64,000 nt of DNA from Crocinitomicaceae bacterium (GCA_017983465.1 JAGOBK010000004.1:186001-250000), one strand, 5' to 3'; positions 42,043-50,632 are shown, counted from the first letter of the stretch. Program-made: numbers and translations. Notes: a model not told the origin generated them from the letters alone.

Positions 42043-44526
42043 TTACATTGGATCGACGTCGATTACAATTTTAACGGACTTGTTTGCCGGTTTTGCATAA
42101 AATTGATCGATGATTTCACGGATTTTCTCCTTCACTTTGCGCTCTGGTGCACTGCGTTCAATCTTCAATTTGATTTCCTTCAAAAAGTAATTTTGAATGC
42201 GTTTAATGATTGGGAATTCAGGTCCCAAAACACGTTCCTTGAAGACATCCTTCAGTTGATCCGCTAATTCGATGGAAGCTGCGTGCACCATTTGTTCGTT
42301 CGTATGTTTCAAGGTCAATTGAATCATTTTGTAAAACGGCGGATAAAAAAAGTTTTGACGTTCAATGATCTCTTGCTGATAGAATCCTTGGTAGTCGTGC
42401 TCTTGCACTAATTGAATCACCCAGTGATCTGGATTTCCTGTTTGGATGATGACTTTTCCGCGCTTGTCTTTTCGTCCTGCTCTACCGGCCACTTGGGACA
42501 TCAGTTGATAGGAACGCTCGTAAGCACGAAAATCTGGTCGATTCAATAACATGTCTGCATCGAGGATTCCAACCATAGAAACATGATCGAAATCTAGTCC
42601 TTTGGTGATCATTTGGGTTCCAATGAGAATATCGATTCGACGCTGTTCAAATTCTTCGATGATTTCCTCATAGGCATGTTTCGAACGTGTTGTGTCCAAA
42701 TCGAGTCGTTTGACCACTTTGTTCGGGAACATGATTGAGAGTTCGTCTTCGATTTTTTCCGTTCCAAATCCAAGCATTTGTAGTCGATTGCTTCCACAAG
42801 CGGTACAACTTCCAACGGGAGCAGTGGTGAAACTACAGTAATGACATTTTAATAAATTACTGTGTTTATGGTAGGTGAGGGAAACGTCGCAATTGGTGCA
42901 TTTTGGTGTCCAATTACAAACTTCACATGACCATAACGGTGTGTAACCTCTGCGGTTTTGGAACAACATGACTTGTTCTCCTTTATTGAGTGCGGATTGC
43001 ATTTCCTCCAAAATCATGGGGGTAAAATGCGATTGCATGTTTTTTAATTTTCGTTCGCGTTTCAAATCTGCACACCAAATCTCTGGTAATTTGAGTCCTT
43101 TGTAGCGTTCGTTCAATTCAACCAAGCCGAATTTCCCCTGTTTTGCGTTGTAATAAGTTTCCAATGCAGGAGTTGCTGTTCCAAGAAGCACTTTTGCGCT
43201 ATGCAGGGAACCAAGCACAATGGCTGCATCTCTGGCGTTGTAGCGTGGAGAGGGATCATATTGTTTAAAGGAACTTTCGTGTTCTTCATCTACAATGATG
43301 AATCCAAGGTCTTGAAAGGGAAGGAAAACAGCACTACGTGCTCCGAGAATAATACGGTATTTGTTGGGGTCGTTGTGCAGGACATGATTCCAGATTTCCA
43401 CTCGTTCATTCTGATTAAACTTCGAATGATAGACACCTACTTGTTCTCCGAAATAGGCGGACAAGCGTTGAATGAGTTGGGTTGTTAACGCGATTTCTGG
43501 AAGTAAAAACAACACTTGCTTGCCGAGGTCCAAATAGGATTGAATTAGTTGGACGTAGATTTCTGTTTTTCCAGAACCCGTTACGCCATGCAATAATGTC
43601 ACGTGTTTTTCTTCGAAACTCGCCTCCACTTCCGTTAACGCTGTTTGCTGTGCTTCGGTCAGTGGTTTGAATTCATTTAATTCTCGGTTGAGTCCGGAAA
43701 GTCGGTCGATTTGAAAACGTTCCAGAACAAAGAATCCACGTTTTTCAAGGCTGCTGATTGCTGAGGCACTCACCTGATTTTCTAGTAGGGTCTTCTTTGA
43801 AATCGGTAGGTGGATTCCACCTTGTTCCATGCCGATTTTAAGAAATTGAAGAACCGCATCCACTTGTTTTTGAGCTCGGGAAGTCGCTTCTAATGCTTGG
43901 ATGAATTCATTAAGCAGTTCCTCTTTTAAATAGGCTTCACCTAAGGAAACGCACAAGAGTGTTTTCGGAGCATAACGATCATTGATTTCTTCGCTTGAGG
44001 AAACGATGCGACGTTCAATCATTGCTTTGATCAATGGTTGTATGGTCTTGATTCCTAAAATATCAGAAAGTTCTTTTAAACTTAATTGATCCTTCATTTC
44101 CAAGGCCTCGACAACTGTTTTCTCTCGTTCTTGCAGTAAATCAATTGCCGTGTCGAATTCTGGATGCAAGCGAATTTTAGTTTCACTTGCCAACTTGAAA
44201 TTCGCTGGAAGTGCGGCATTCATGACATCCCCAATTGGTGCCATGTAGTAGGATGAGATCCAATCCCAAAATTGCAATTGCTTTGGTGTAATGATAGGTT
44301 GCTCATCGAGTAGGTGAAGAATGTACTTCGCTTGATAAACGGCAGGAACTTCTTCGTGAATGCGTGTGACGATTCCGGTGAGTAATTTGTTTTTCCCAAA
44401 GGGAACAATGACGCGGAGTCCAGCTTGGACATGGTCATTTAATTCAAAGGGAATGCGGTAAGTAAAGACCTGATGTATAGGAACAGGTAGCAGGACATCT
44501 GCAAAATAAGTTATTCTTTCACTCAC
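42043..44526 (-). CDS. priA: Primosomal replication restart helicase PriA
   Basis: 3'-5' DNA helicase that reloads the replisome at stalled forks. It has 827 residues. Domains: N-terminal 3'BD region (VPIHQVFTYRIPFEL), winged helix, helicase with Walker A (LLHGVTGSGKTEIYV, about 313-327) and DEEH box (IIVDEEHESSFKQYDPSPRY), and the Cys-rich zinc domain (CEVCNWTPKCTNCDVSLTYH, then LKCHYC and CTACG). Motifs V/VI include GTQMITKGLDFDHV and QVAGRAGRK. The start at 44526 is GTG, preceded five bases upstream by a near-consensus -7 element. Confidence 0.96.
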   Translation of the reverse strand: MSERITYFADVLLPVPIHQVFTYRIPFELNDHVQAGLRVIVPFGKNKLLTGIVTRIHEEVPAVYQAKYILHLLDEQPIITPKQLQFWDWISSYYMAPIGDVMNAALPANFKLASETKIRLHPEFDTAIDLLQEREKTVVEALEMKDQLSLKELSDILGIKTIQPLIKAMIERRIVSSSEEINDRYAPKTLLCVSLGEAYLKEELLNEFIQALEATSRAQKQVDAVLQFLKIGMEQGGIHLPISKKTLLENQVSASAISSLEKRGFFVLERFQIDRLSGLNRELNEFKPLTEAQQTALTEVEASFEEKHVTLLHGVTGSGKTEIYVQLIQSYLDLGKQVLFLLPEIALTTQLIQRLSAYFGEQVGVYHSKFNQNERVEIWNHVLHNDPNKYRIILGARSAVFLPFQDLGFIIVDEEHESSFKQYDPSPRYNARDAAIVLGSLHSAKVLLGTATPALETYYNAKQGKFGLVELNERYKGLKLPEIWCADLKRERKLKNMQSHFTPMILEEMQSALNKGEQVMLFQNRRGYTPLWSCEVCNWTPKCTNCDVSLTYHKHSNLLKCHYCSFTTAPVGSCTACGSNRLQMLGFGTEKIEDELSIMFPNKVVKRLDLDTTRSKHAYEEIIEEFEQRRIDILIGTQMITKGLDFDHVSMVGILDADMLLNRPDFRAYERSYQLMSQVAGRAGRKDKRGKVIIQTGNPDHWVIQLVQEHDYQGFYQQEIIERQNFFYPPFYKMIQLTLKHTNEQMVHAASIELADQLKDVFKERVLGPEFPIIKRIQNYFLKEIKLKIERSAPERKVKEKIREIIDQFYAKPANKSVKIVIDVDPM

Positions 44527-44531
44527 AAGGG

Positions 44532-44539
44532 TAAAGATA
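44532..44539 (-). promoter_or_regulatory. Near-consensus -7 element TATCTTTA of priA
   Basis: The minus strand reads TATCTTTA, one base from TAnnTTTG, with five bases before the GTG start. The spacing repeats that of feoA, gpsA and the DegT-type gene. Confidence 0.35.
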
Positions 44540-44567
44540 CGAACTCCTAGAAGTTTCCCCTAGGAAA

Positions 44568-45707
44568 TTATTGACAAGCGTAGGATTCTTCTTGGTTCAC
44601 GATGTTGTCACCGGGATGATTGGAACAAAACAAATAGTTTCCAGTGATCGGACCTTGGCATAATTCACGTGTACTTTTCTTATCAATCGCGCGAATGTAT
44701 GCTTGTTGAGGTGAAGTATAGAATGGCTTGAAGATTTTCACCGTTTGACGTGAGGAAAATATTCCGACCACACGTTTCCCATTTGTCACAGAAAGGTTCG
44801 TATAACTTGGTTTACTTTGAGCAAGTCCAGAACTTGGCTTGTTGACCGTAATGTAATTGTAAAACTCTTCGGCACCACCGGTGATCGTGATGTAAATTCC
44901 TTTCATCGTTCTTTTTTCCACTTGAAGGTCTTGCACTATGCTTTGTTTCATGAGGTCATAAAAAGACCTTCCGCTGATGGAGAATGTTAAAGAACTATTT
45001 GGAACAACTTCTTTTTCACCGACCTTCCAATTGTATGATTTCGTGTATGGAACTCCGGCGATGTATTCGTTGTACGCAACATCAAGTTGTCCGTTAATGA
45101 TGTAGGAATTACCTGAGTTTGAAACTGCTAGTCCAGAGGATAAATACTCTCCTGGATTATTTGCAAATTTGAAGGTGTAGTTTTGAGAACTAGAATTGGT
45201 GGTGATTCCACGAACCAAGCCTGTTTCGCTGCTCACCTCAAATTCCCCATTGTTAATACTTGCAGAAAAACGATAACGAGCAGTTGGTTTTAGCGATGAT
45301 TTCATTGGGTCTGTTGACGTTTGTACTACTTCGTTTGCTCCAGTTGGAAGTGTTTTGAAGTAATATACTTTTTGCTCAGGACCATAGAAATATCCGTTGG
45401 TGTCCTTGTCTTGGATTAATGTGTCTTTCAAAATCCAAGTACGTGTAACGGTTCCATTTACGACTTCTGAAATCGTGGCGTCTACTTGGTCAAAGTAACT
45501 TGAATCCGCAATTTGCGCAATATCTAAAGCATTCCCTGGTCCAATGAAAGCACGGGTAATTTTAACGTAGTGTAAGGAGTCTGCCTGATCCAACAAACCA
45601 TAGACAATTGCGGTTTCTTTAAAGTCACCAGATAGTTTCAAATCCTCGGAACAGCTTTGCAGGAATAATGCTGCTAAAAAAAGAAGGGAGAGAAAACGTT
45701 TGATCAT
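44568..45707 (-). CDS. DUF4249-like lipoprotein
   Basis: A 379-residue exported lipoprotein: signal MIKRFLSLLFLAALFLQSC with the lipidated Cys at 19. The mature part begins with the DUF4249-like pattern ETAIVYGLLDQADSLHYVKI and RAFIGPGNALDIAQIADS, and is otherwise beta-rich with a Cys pair near the end (LCQGPITGNYLFCSN). DUF4249 proteins are surface or periplasmic partners often found with TonB receptors in Bacteroidota; no receptor is adjacent here. The family call is from memory of the N-terminal motif. Confidence 0.7.
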   Translation of the reverse strand: MIKRFLSLLFLAALFLQSCSEDLKLSGDFKETAIVYGLLDQADSLHYVKITRAFIGPGNALDIAQIADSSYFDQVDATISEVVNGTVTRTWILKDTLIQDKDTNGYFYGPEQKVYYFKTLPTGANEVVQTSTDPMKSSLKPTARYRFSASINNGEFEVSSETGLVRGITTNSSSQNYTFKFANNPGEYLSSGLAVSNSGNSYIINGQLDVAYNEYIAGVPYTKSYNWKVGEKEVVPNSSLTFSISGRSFYDLMKQSIVQDLQVEKRTMKGIYITITGGAEEFYNYITVNKPSSGLAQSKPSYTNLSVTNGKRVVGIFSSRQTVKIFKPFYTSPQQAYIRAIDKKSTRELCQGPITGNYLFCSNHPGDNIVNQEESYACQ

Positions 45708-45723
45708 CTGAGTTAGTTTGAAT

Positions 45724-45731
45724 CAAAAATA
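45724..45731 (-). promoter_or_regulatory. Candidate -7 element TATTTTTG of the DUF4249-like gene
   Basis: The minus strand reads TATTTTTG (TAnnTTTG) 16 bases ahead of the ATG at 45707. Confidence 0.5.
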
Positions 45732-45739
45732 CAATTTAT

Positions 45740-46675
45740 TTAGCGAATTCCTTGAGGAGCGATTCCTAAATCAGGCGTTTCACTTTTTTCAATGGAAATT
45801 AATTCCACTTCAAAAATCAATGGTGAATAAGGTTTGATGATTGTATTTGGCGGTGGATTTCCACCATAAGCCAATTCTTGAGGAATGAAGAATTTGTATT
45901 TAGAACCGATGTTCATCAACTGAATTCCTTCTGTCCATCCTGGAATCACTTGATTTAAGACAAATGTAACTGGCTCTCTTCCAATTGAACTATCAAAGAT
46001 TCCACCTTCAGGAATGCTTCCTTGGTAATGAACTTTTACACTAGATGTTGCTGTTGGATGTGCTCCTTTTCCAGCTTTTACCACTTGGTATTGCAATCCA
46101 CTAGCCGTTGTCATGATTCCCGGTTTCGTTTTGTTCATCGCTAAAAATCCTTCGCCAGCTGCTTTGAACTGCTCTGTGATTTTTGCATATTTTTTATTCA
46201 TTTCCACTTCGAAAGCAGCCATGATTTTCTTGCGGTCCTCGTTTTTCAAAACTTCGATGTCTAATTTGTTCAGTCCATCAGCGAAACCTCTTTCCACCAT
46301 TTTGATGTCGATCAATGGCAATGCATCTAAATCCTTAAAGTATCCTTCAAAACGTTGACGGTTGATTTTACCAACAGCCAATGATCCTTCCGGATTGTAT
46401 TTTTCGTTGAACTCTTTTCCAGTTTTCCCGATGCACTTTGTCACGGTTTTAGAAAGTCCTTCAAATTCTGAATCTGAAACTTTGCATTTGAAACCTTCCA
46501 CTAATTTTTCTTTATCCATTTTGTTAAATGGACTTTCCGTAATAAATGGTTTAGCGATTTCACAACCTAGAACATAAGAGTATTTCTCTTGCATGGTTTT
46601 TAACTCAACTTTCTCTTCTCCACCACATGCTTGTAGGATTAGGAATAAGGCGATAAATAGGGAATAACGAATCAT
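45740..46675 (-). CDS. FKBP-type peptidyl-prolyl isomerase, lipoprotein
   Basis: A 311-residue envelope isomerase. The lipoprotein signal is MIRYSLFIALFLILQAC. An N-terminal helical FKBP-N/dimerisation region (about 30-180) is followed by a C-terminal FKBP domain (about 195-300): VKVHYQGSIPEGGIFDSSIG, VIPGWTEGIQLM, FFIPQELAYGGNPPP and LIFEVELISIE. This is the Mip/FkpA layout, a periplasmic or outer-membrane folding helper. It overlaps the upstream FKBP gene by one base (TAATG), so the two are a duplicated, co-expressed pair; this copy is exported and the other is not. Confidence 0.92.
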   Translation of the reverse strand: MIRYSLFIALFLILQACGGEEKVELKTMQEKYSYVLGCEIAKPFITESPFNKMDKEKLVEGFKCKVSDSEFEGLSKTVTKCIGKTGKEFNEKYNPEGSLAVGKINRQRFEGYFKDLDALPLIDIKMVERGFADGLNKLDIEVLKNEDRKKIMAAFEVEMNKKYAKITEQFKAAGEGFLAMNKTKPGIMTTASGLQYQVVKAGKGAHPTATSSVKVHYQGSIPEGGIFDSSIGREPVTFVLNQVIPGWTEGIQLMNIGSKYKFFIPQELAYGGNPPPNTIIKPYSPLIFEVELISIEKSETPDLGIAPQGIR

Positions 46676-47274
46676 TAGTTAATGTTTAAAAGTTCAACTT
46701 CAAAAATAAGTGCACTGAATGGTTGGATGGGTCCACCTGGGTGTGGATTTGCTCCGTAGGACAATTCTTGTGGAATGTATAAACGGAATTTAGATCCAAC
46801 AGACATCAATTGCAATGCTTCAGTCCATCCTGGAATCACTTGGTGAACGCCGAATGTTGCTGGAGTTCCACGTAACATCGAACTATCGAAAACTGTTCCA
46901 TCGATTAAGGTACCATGGTAATGAACGGTCACAGTGTCCGTCGCCGCTGGTTTCGCGCCATCACCGGCTGTTAAAATCTCGTATTGCAATCCAGAGAATG
47001 TTTGGTGAATTCCTTCTTTTTTCGCGTTTTCCGCTAAGAATTCTTCACCTTGTGTTTTGTTCGCACTAAAAGCTGCATTCTTTTTCTCATCCAAGTATTG
47101 TTGGATAAAAATGTTTGCTTCATCCGGAGTTAAAGCAGTTGTTTCATCATTGAAAACCGCCTGAATGGCTTGCATCATCAAATTCACATTGATGTGCTCT
47201 AACTGTTGATTTCTCAAACTTTCACCGATGCTCATTCCAACACCGTAGCTCGCTTTTTCTTCTAAAGATTGCAT
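46675..47274 (-). CDS. FKBP-type peptidyl-prolyl isomerase, cytosolic (Mip/FklB-like)
   Basis: A 199-residue isomerase without a signal peptide. An N-terminal helical dimerisation part (EKASYGVGMSIGESLRNQQL, about 5-24, FklB-like) is followed by one FKBP domain (about 95-199): VTVHYHGTLIDGTVFDSSML, VIPGWTEALQLMSVGSKFRL, YIPQELSYGANPHPGGPIQP and FEVELLNIN. It shares its last base with the start of the lipoprotein FKBP gene. Confidence 0.92.
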   Translation of the reverse strand: MQSLEEKASYGVGMSIGESLRNQQLEHINVNLMMQAIQAVFNDETTALTPDEANIFIQQYLDEKKNAAFSANKTQGEEFLAENAKKEGIHQTFSGLQYEILTAGDGAKPAATDTVTVHYHGTLIDGTVFDSSMLRGTPATFGVHQVIPGWTEALQLMSVGSKFRLYIPQELSYGANPHPGGPIQPFSALIFEVELLNIN

Positions 47275-47369
47275 TTAATTGATTTTAAGGAGACGAAGTT
47301 AAGAAAAATGCGTCGGAGATCTTTGAAAAAATCAGGCGAATACTTGAATAATTGTAACAACATGTAAAA

Positions 47370-47858
47370 ATGCCCGTTGAAGGCTTTATGCAAAAATCCT
47401 TTCACTTTGATTACGAGCTTCATTCCACTTGGGAAAACCTAGCTGAATCGGACCTTCACTTGGTTGAATTAGCCTATGAGGCGATGGATTTAGCCTATGC
47501 TCCTTACAGTGAATTTAAGGTCGGTGCAGCGGTTCGATTGTCGAATGGACTCACCTTAAAAGGAAATAACCAAGAAAACATTGCGTACCCATCTGGACTT
47601 TGTGCAGAGCGTGTGGTTCTTTTTTACGCCGGTGCAAATTATCCAACGGAATCCATCGAAACGATTTGTGTGGTGGCACGTGGAGATTTAATGCCAAGTG
47701 AGTTTTTGCTTTCCCCGTGTGGATCTTGTCGTCAAGTCATGTTGGAAACCGAAAACCGTCAAGCGAAAAAGATGCGTGTGATTTTGGTGAACCAAGACAA
47801 ACGCACGATCATTCTTCATTCCGTCAAGGACTTGCTTCCATTTGGATTTGGGAAGTAG
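47370..47858 (+). CDS. cdd: Cytidine deaminase
   Basis: Zinc enzyme deaminating cytidine and deoxycytidine to uridine forms for pyrimidine salvage. It has 162 residues. Zinc site: CAERVVLFYAG (Cys ligand and catalytic Glu) with PCGSCRQVM (two Cys). The substrate region is YAPYSEFKVGAAV, then GNNQENIAYPSGLCAER. Two ATGs are possible (47370 and 47388); nothing in the sequence decides between them, and the family homology begins after both. It is convergent with the VapC-like gene. Confidence 0.94.
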   Translation: MPVEGFMQKSFHFDYELHSTWENLAESDLHLVELAYEAMDLAYAPYSEFKVGAAVRLSNGLTLKGNNQENIAYPSGLCAERVVLFYAGANYPTESIETICVVARGDLMPSEFLLSPCGSCRQVMLETENRQAKKMRVILVNQDKRTIILHSVKDLLPFGFGK

Positions 47859-47903
47859 GGGAAGGAAATTTCAAGAAACAATGTAATGCTAGCTGATTGT
47901 AAA

Positions 47904-47929
47904 TATTCACCGCAAAAATGCGGTGAATA
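47904..47929. repeat. Hairpin with additional repeat copy between cdd and the PIN-domain gene
   Basis: TATTCACCGCA (47904-47914), AAAA loop, TGCGGTGAATA (47919-47929): an 11-bp perfect inverted repeat. A further partial copy, TTCACCGCAAA, starts at 47939. It may act as a shared terminator for the convergent genes, but no long T-run follows directly. Confidence 0.55.
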
Positions 47930-47996
47930 AATCAATTTTTCACCGCAAAGGAATATGTTGAATGTCTGGAGGGAACGTTTAGTCGAAAAACGGTGA

Positions 47997-48404
47997 CTAT
48001 CTTTTTAAGTATTCTTCCGCTGTCATAACGGGAATGTTGGAATGTTTGAAGTCCTTTCCATTTCGTGTGATGATCACGGAACAATTCGCTTGTAAAGCAC
48101 TGTAATATTGAACGGAATCCTCAAAATCTTTGAATGGAGAATTCAATCCTTTTTCCACGGTTTCTTCATTGACCTCACAGACTTCACAAATAATTTTAAA
48201 CTTTCGTAGTTTGGTGCGAACGGATTCTTCGGACTCATATTTATTCAGGATAAAATCAACCGTAGTAAAGGACAGAGGAGAGGAAACCAAGACCAGTTTC
48301 TTTTGATCGGCTAATGTTGCCAATCGTGCAATGGAGTCGAAGTGAGGATCTCGGTGCGCTAATAAATCCAGTATGACATTGGTGTCCAAAAACAATCTAC
48401 TCAT
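47997..48404 (-). CDS. PIN-domain toxin, VapC-like
   Basis: A 135-residue PIN-domain ribonuclease, the toxin of a type II toxin-antitoxin pair. The acidic active-site residues are recognisable: D7 in FLDTNVILDLLAHRD, Asp/Glu in FKDFEDSVQYYSALQ (about 91-105), and the ITRNGKDF motif (about 112-119). VapC toxins cleave tRNA or rRNA; the target here is unknown. The start overlaps the antitoxin stop by four bases (ATGA type), the usual coupling in such pairs. Confidence 0.9.
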   Translation of the reverse strand: MSRLFLDTNVILDLLAHRDPHFDSIARLATLADQKKLVLVSSPLSFTTVDFILNKYESEESVRTKLRKFKIICEVCEVNEETVEKGLNSPFKDFEDSVQYYSALQANCSVIITRNGKDFKHSNIPVMTAEEYLKR

Positions 48405-48655
48405 TTGTATTTCTTTTCTAGGTGCGTTAAACGTTCCTTTTTAGCATCAAAATCTGCTGGAAGCTTCGTTCTTGTGGACATGCTTTTGACAAAATCAGAG
48501 ATTTGATCATCCTCGTTTCTCTTTTCAGAGATCAATGAATTTAAGTAGTTTTCAATCAATTTAGACAAACTAACCTGATGACTCTTGGCATATGTTTTTG
48601 CCTTGTGAATAATCTCGGCATTCAGATTTAAGGTGAGTTTTGTGTTCATCATCAT
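48401..48655 (-). CDS. DUF6364-family antitoxin
   Basis: An 84-residue partner of the PIN toxin. The N-terminal ~45 residues look like a ribbon-helix-helix DNA-binding fold (TKLTLNLNAEIIHKAKTYAK then SLSKLIENYLNSL), and the charged tail (about 55-84) probably binds and blocks the toxin. Three consecutive ATGs (48655, 48652, 48649) are possible starts. Two copies of TTACGTRTAA lie directly upstream and are probable autoregulatory sites. Confidence 0.87.
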   Translation of the reverse strand: MMMNTKLTLNLNAEIIHKAKTYAKSHQVSLSKLIENYLNSLISEKRNEDDQISDFVKSMSTRTKLPADFDAKKERLTHLEKKYK

Positions 48656-48658
48656 AAG

Positions 48659-48692
48659 TTTACGTGTAAAAATAAAAAATAATTACGTATAA
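48659..48692. promoter_or_regulatory. Paired TTACGTRTAA sites ahead of the antitoxin
   Basis: TTACGTGTAA at 48660-48669 (within the longer TTTAC-GT-GTAAA palindrome, 48659-48670) and TTACGTATAA at 48683-48692, 23 bp apart, about two helical turns. They begin 3 bases upstream of the antitoxin ATG. Ribbon-helix-helix antitoxins commonly bind such paired short sites to repress their own operon. Confidence 0.55.
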
Positions 48693-48828
48693 AATGAATG
48701 AACCGCTATTTTTATGAATCCTTTGGAATCGAATTAGTCCAATTAACTAACGCAGATAATTCGTTTATATTCTAGCAAAAGAGAAAATCGATCTTTGTTT
48801 TTTCGGAAAATCCGGATGTTGCGAAATG

Positions 48829-49599
48829 CTATTTATGACGAAACCAACAATCTTGGCGGTCGTCTTCGTAGCCTTTAAAAACAGTGTTCACGGGTGCTCC
48901 GTGCTTGAGTTGCTCGTTGAATTTCGTTCGAACCAAATAATTAAATGCGCCCATGTCACCAGTGAAAGCCGTTTTATTCTCGCGGTTTCCTCGTTCATGA
49001 ATGTCGCATAACTGTTGAATGAATTCAAAGAACAGGGGAGCTTTGGCGCCAATGATTCCGCAGTTTAGCAGGGTTTCCTCCCCGGAGGACTTTTCATAGT
49101 TGGCATAGTCCGGAATGTTGTTGCGCAGGTGCGTGGAATGCTCGTTCATCCATTCGTTATTCAGGATTTTGGGCTCGTCCCCGCAAAAAATTGACTGTGG
49201 ATTTTCTGTAAAAAATGCTTCGGTAAATGGATTTTGAACGAGCGTAACATCAGATATGTCCGTCACGAAAATGTGATCAAACTGCCCCACATTTTTCTCC
49301 AAAAAATCACGATAAACAAAATAGCGATACACGTTCGGATTGAATGCTGGATTGTAATCGACGCGGATAAAAGAAATATAGTCATTTTCATATTTCCGAC
49401 AGGTTTCCGCGCTGAAATTGTTGTGAAAGATGATTCCGTGAAGCTTTTTGTTCGCAATGGATTCCGCCCAGGCACGCACCAATTCATAGGAGTCATCGTG
49501 TAGGGTTTCATTCCGGTTTACATCATAGACACCTGAAATATGACAGGCCATGATAACGTTACCGTTCGACGAAAAATTTGGGTTATCGAAAATGGACAT
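48829..49599 (-). CDS. Predicted glycosyltransferase-like protein, family unclear
   Basis: A 256-residue cytosolic protein that I do not place in a named family with confidence. It has GT-A-like features: a central strand-turn FDHIFVTDISDVTLVQNPF (about 106-124) with an acidic DISD motif, and FCGDEPKILN (about 137-146) further on, as in nucleotide-sugar transferases acting on surface glycans. GTFNYL-type endings (GDMGAFNYLVRTKF) are also seen in such enzymes. It lies three bases downstream of a family 2 glycosyltransferase and probably works with it. Confidence 0.6.
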   Translation of the reverse strand: MSIFDNPNFSSNGNVIMACHISGVYDVNRNETLHDDSYELVRAWAESIANKKLHGIIFHNNFSAETCRKYENDYISFIRVDYNPAFNPNVYRYFVYRDFLEKNVGQFDHIFVTDISDVTLVQNPFTEAFFTENPQSIFCGDEPKILNNEWMNEHSTHLRNNIPDYANYEKSSGEETLLNCGIIGAKAPLFFEFIQQLCDIHERGNRENKTAFTGDMGAFNYLVRTKFNEQLKHGAPVNTVFKGYEDDRQDCWFRHK

Positions 49600-49602
49600 C
49601 CA

Positions 49603-50253
49603 TTAACAATTGATAAGGTTTTCTTTTTTGATCGTTGAGCAAATGCTATTTGGCATGTTTCGGTGATAAATGTAGGTTCTTAAGTCTGCTTTTTTCACGC
49701 GAAATTGAGCTCCAGCCTTTTCGTAAAAATCGGCGTCTGCGGCGAATCCATTTCTGAAATCGATGCTCGTGAACACTTTTTTTATTCCGAACAAGGTACC
49801 GAAAAGAATGACCTCGTCTAAATGAATGAGTTTCGTTTGGTCGTTTTTATCGGGTACGTAGTAATCGTCCATGCTGTCAACGATTGTTTCGGTGGTAGAG
49901 CAAATTAAATCCACGTTTTCAATTTCTTTCAAGCACTCCGTTAAATGGTTTGGTTTGTATTGATCGTCACTATCCAAGATGGTAATATAGTCGCCCATGC
50001 TGTAAAGTACGCCGCGGTTGATGGACGCAGATTGTCCGCGATTGCTATGACGAATATAGATTATTTTGTCCTCGTGTTGTTCCACGTATTGCATCAAGGC
50101 CTCGCGGTTATTTTGGGTACTGCCATCATCGATAATCAGCAGCTCGAAATCTTGAAAATCCTGATTTAAAACGGAATCAATTGCTCGTTTGATATAAGAG
50201 AAATCGGTATTAAAAACAGCCATTAGAACGGATATCTTTACTTGTCTCAACAT
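49603..50253 (-). CDS. Family 2 glycosyltransferase
   Basis: A 216-residue GT-A-fold enzyme. The N-terminus has VLMAVFNTDFSYIKRAIDSV and FELLIIDDGSTQNN (nucleotide-sugar site), and the metal-binding DxD is in ITILDSDDQYKPNHL (about 91-105). It is short for the family and lacks membrane helices. It is followed after three bases by the second glycosyltransferase-like gene, forming a small surface-glycan pair. A -7 element lies upstream. Confidence 0.88.
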   Translation of the reverse strand: MLRQVKISVLMAVFNTDFSYIKRAIDSVLNQDFQDFELLIIDDGSTQNNREALMQYVEQHEDKIIYIRHSNRGQSASINRGVLYSMGDYITILDSDDQYKPNHLTECLKEIENVDLICSTTETIVDSMDDYYVPDKNDQTKLIHLDEVILFGTLFGIKKVFTSIDFRNGFAADADFYEKAGAQFRVKKADLRTYIYHRNMPNSICSTIKKENLINC

Positions 50254-50279
50254 AAGTGCTTGGTCTAGTGGTTGCGGCG

Positions 50280-50287
50280 CAAAGATA
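50280..50287 (-). promoter_or_regulatory. Candidate -7 element TATCTTTG of the glycosyltransferase pair
   Basis: The minus strand reads TATCTTTG (TAnnTTTG), 26 bases ahead of the ATG at 50253. Confidence 0.45.
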
Positions 50288-50318
50288 GGTAAATGTTTGG
50301 TTCGATGTTCGCTCTGTT

Positions 50319-50372
50319 TCTCTCCGCCGTGGCGGACTCTTTCTCTCCTTCGCCGAGGCGAAGCGGCGGACT
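50319..50372. repeat. GC-rich nested palindromes
   Basis: In an otherwise AT-rich gap, TCCGCC-GT-GGCGGA (50323-50336) and TTCGCC-GA-GGCGAA (50349-50362) lie side by side. The flanks TTTCTCTCC and GGCGGACT are repeated, so the second unit looks like the first with a palindrome inserted between them. It lies between the 79-aa gene and the glycosyltransferase gene. It could be a short interspersed palindromic element or a terminator. Confidence 0.6.
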
Positions 50373-50611
50373 TATTCTCCGCTCTTTTGGTAAATCAACT
50401 GACACACCTTGTCCATCGCTTTAAACAGCGTTGCATCAAATTTCGGGGATGTGGTCAATTTAGTCATGGAGGAAACGGCATCGAAGAGTAGTTCGTTTTC
50501 ACGTTGAGGAATCCGTTCGATGAAGGTAATTTCCTTGCTTCCTTTCTGTGATTCCGAGACGATGACTTCGTTGGTGTTCAAATCGATGGCAAATAATAGG
50601 GTCTTTTTCAT
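50372..50611 (-). CDS. Small hypothetical protein
   Basis: A 79-residue cytosolic protein (MKKTLLFAIDLNTNEVIVSE at the start) without signal peptide, Cys or known motif. Its predicted layout is a short beta-hairpin N-terminus and a helical C-terminus. It sits 21 bases downstream of the secreted HNH nuclease gene in the same direction, so it may be co-transcribed and could be a partner or unrelated. The end of the gene touches the GC-rich repeat, which could be its terminator. Confidence 0.55.
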   Translation of the reverse strand: MKKTLLFAIDLNTNEVIVSESQKGSKEITFIERIPQRENELLFDAVSSMTKLTTSPKFDATLFKAMDKVCQLIYQKSGE

Positions 50612-50632
50612 ATTGTGCGAGCTTGTTGGATC

